From NCBI GenBank assembly GCA_013372875.1, contig JABXIW010000487.1, forward strand, positions 1-7,534: a DNA stretch of 7,534 nucleotides, given 5' to 3'. The translations under genes were made by a program, and so were the position numbers. The notes below the pieces were generated by a model, which was not told the origin of the DNA, searched no databases, and was given only the letters and a program-made list of their open reading frames with translations. Shown here one piece after another: positions 6,571 through 7,534 of this stretch (positions within the stretch are counted from its first letter, which is position 1; every line of letters begins with the position of its first letter). Source of the DNA: Gammaproteobacteria bacterium (GTDB lineage: Bacteria > Pseudomonadota > Gammaproteobacteria > Enterobacterales > Kangiellaceae).

Positions 6571-7155
6571 ATGAGTTTATGGCGTAAACCAAACAGAAAA
6601 TGGATGCTCGGCATACCAATTGGTGGCTTATTGGCGTTTATCCTTGGTGGTGCGGCAATCAGTGTTTTTCACTTTGGTATGGATTACACCAATAGCAACG
6701 AGTTTTGTTACAGTTGCCATATTGGGATGGATACGATAGTTGAGGAGTACCAAGCATCCCCACACTTCAAAAATGCTCAGGGTGTGGTTGCCGCTACGTG
6801 CAGTGATTGCCATGTCCCTAGGGAGTTTTTTGCTAAAATCGCGTTGAAAATAGGCGCTACAGCCGACATCTATCACAAACTGACTGGTGACATTACACTT
6901 GAGAACTTCGAGGCGGAGCATCGCCCGAGGTTGGCTGCTGAAGTCACACAGCAGTTTATCGAGAATAAATCAAAACAGTGTCGATATTGCCATTCCGTTG
7001 ACAAGATGGATTTCGAAGCGCAAGGACGAACCGTTGCGCGTCGACATCAGATGATGGAAAGTCGAGAGCAATCGTGCATTGATTGCCATGCGGGGATTGC
7101 TCATCACCTGCCTATTTCTCTAGATTCTCCAGAGACTGTTCCTCCTGAGGAGTAA
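6571..7155 (+). CDS. cymA: NapC/NirT-family membrane-anchored tetraheme quinol dehydrogenase, CymA-like
   Basis: This 194-aa protein has one uncleaved N-terminal transmembrane anchor (about 12-35) after a short basic cytoplasmic tail, then a periplasmic domain with four CXXCH sites at C46, C77, C137 and C169. CYSCHIGM at 46-53 is the typical first heme of the NapC/NrfH/CymA family, with a nearby Met (M53) and lysines (K89, K93) in the region that lines the quinol site in relatives. It should oxidise menaquinol and pass electrons to periplasmic acceptors. Length matches Shewanella CymA (about 187 aa). Placement after pdsA and opposite mtrCAB makes an EET role more likely than a NapC role, but sequence alone does not separate CymA from NapC. 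The start has only a weak GGGAT (6558-6562) upstream. The 3' end overlaps the convergent neighbour by 44 bp. Confidence 0.9.
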   Translation: MSLWRKPNRKWMLGIPIGGLLAFILGGAAISVFHFGMDYTNSNEFCYSCHIGMDTIVEEYQASPHFKNAQGVVAATCSDCHVPREFFAKIALKIGATADIYHKLTGDITLENFEAEHRPRLAAEVTQQFIENKSKQCRYCHSVDKMDFEAQGRTVARRHQMMESREQSCIDCHAGIAHHLPISLDSPETVPPEE

Positions 7156-7534
7156 TACTGATACTTTCGGCTTCTTTCGCGATGGCTTTGACCATGCCTT
7201 TGAATATGAATAGATGGGCTGGCATCATGGCAAACCAGTAAAGCAGCCCGAGAAATCCCTGTGGGTGCCACCAAGCGGTGATATCCAGTTCTCGTTCATC
7301 ACCATGGTCTTTGATGGTAATTTCTAAACGTCCAAGCCCTGGGCCTTTCATCCCAAAAAACAGGGAGAGGAACTGATTTTCCTCGCAGCGAATCACTTTC
7401 CAAGAGTCTATATAATCGCCGACTTTGAGCTCCGGCCCCGGAGGAGAAACGCGAATCGGTTTCCCGCCACCAAAAAAGATGTCGAGCCATTCACGTGTGC
7501 GCCACAAAATGTTGGCAAAGTAATAGCCTTTTTC
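7112..7534 (-). CDS. C-terminal part of a DUF2867-type protein, probably SDR-family oxidoreductase tail (partial)
   Basis: The frame is open from the window edge to a TAG at 7114-7112, giving 140 residues with no stop. A TTG at 7507-7505 could be read as a start, but codons upstream of it (encoding EKGYYFANI before LWRTREW) fit the same domain, so the true start lies outside the window. WLDIFFGGG, then LKVGDYIDSW, a beta-rich segment with LEITIKD, and GLLYWFAMMPAHLFIFKGM are the pattern I associate with DUF2867, often the C-terminal domain of NAD(P)-binding SDR-like proteins. The substrate is unknown. It is transcribed toward cymA and shares 7112-7155 with it, so it is not in the EET operon and a functional link is not indicated. 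Confidence 0.75.
   Translation of the reverse strand, partial: EKGYYFANILWRTREWLDIFFGGGKPIRVSPPGPELKVGDYIDSWKVIRCEENQFLSLFFGMKGPGLGRLEITIKDHGDERELDITAWWHPQGFLGLLYWFAMMPAHLFIFKGMVKAIAKEAESISITPQEEQSLENLEK

Noticed and set aside
7131..7155. Possible terminator at the cymA 3' end (CTCCT-G-AGGAG)
   Set aside because: The loop would be one base and no T-tract follows, so it cannot work as an intrinsic terminator.
7299..7490. 63-codon - strand frame inside the DUF2867 gene
   Set aside because: Shifted-frame shadow of the recognisable domain, with no family features of its own.

Overview
The window looks like a gammaproteobacterial, Vibrio-like chromosome segment. It carries a nearly self-contained extracellular electron transfer (EET) locus: five intact genes whose products could carry electrons from the quinone pool, across the periplasm and through the outer membrane, to the cell surface. 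The Vibrio assignment is an inference from this gene set. CymA, PdsA and MtrCAB together are the combination I recall being described as a 'hybrid' Shewanella/Aeromonas-type pathway in Vibrio natriegens. The moderate base composition and the AT-rich intergenic region fit. Nothing in the sequence fixes the species.

Layout. Positions 1-95 hold the 3' end of an unrecognised + strand gene, followed by a strong intrinsic terminator (128-164). From 5472 down to 182 on the - strand lies an operon in the order mtrC (754 aa surface decaheme lipoprotein), mtrA (326 aa periplasmic decaheme cytochrome), mtrB (660 aa outer-membrane beta-barrel). The mtrB ribosome-binding site overlaps the mtrA stop codon. 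A 452-bp AT-rich divergent control region (5473-5924) separates it from a + strand pair, pdsA (207 aa diheme cytochrome c4-like protein) and cymA (194 aa membrane-anchored tetraheme NapC/NirT-type quinol dehydrogenase). At the right edge the C-terminal 140 residues of a DUF2867-type protein (probably the tail of an SDR-family oxidoreductase) run on the - strand and overlap the 3' end of cymA by 44 bp.

How they work together (family knowledge plus inference). CymA would oxidise menaquinol at the inner membrane. PdsA, and possibly CymA directly, would shuttle electrons through the periplasm. MtrA would sit inside the MtrB barrel as a trans-outer-membrane heme wire, and lipid-anchored MtrC would deliver electrons to external metals, humics, flavins or electrodes. 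I count 26 CXXCH heme sites (10+10+2+4) in the five genes. The least-explained element is a perfect 11-bp inverted repeat with a 9-nt spacer just upstream of mtrC, with a related copy of its half-site about 100 bp away. It is a good candidate operator for this locus.
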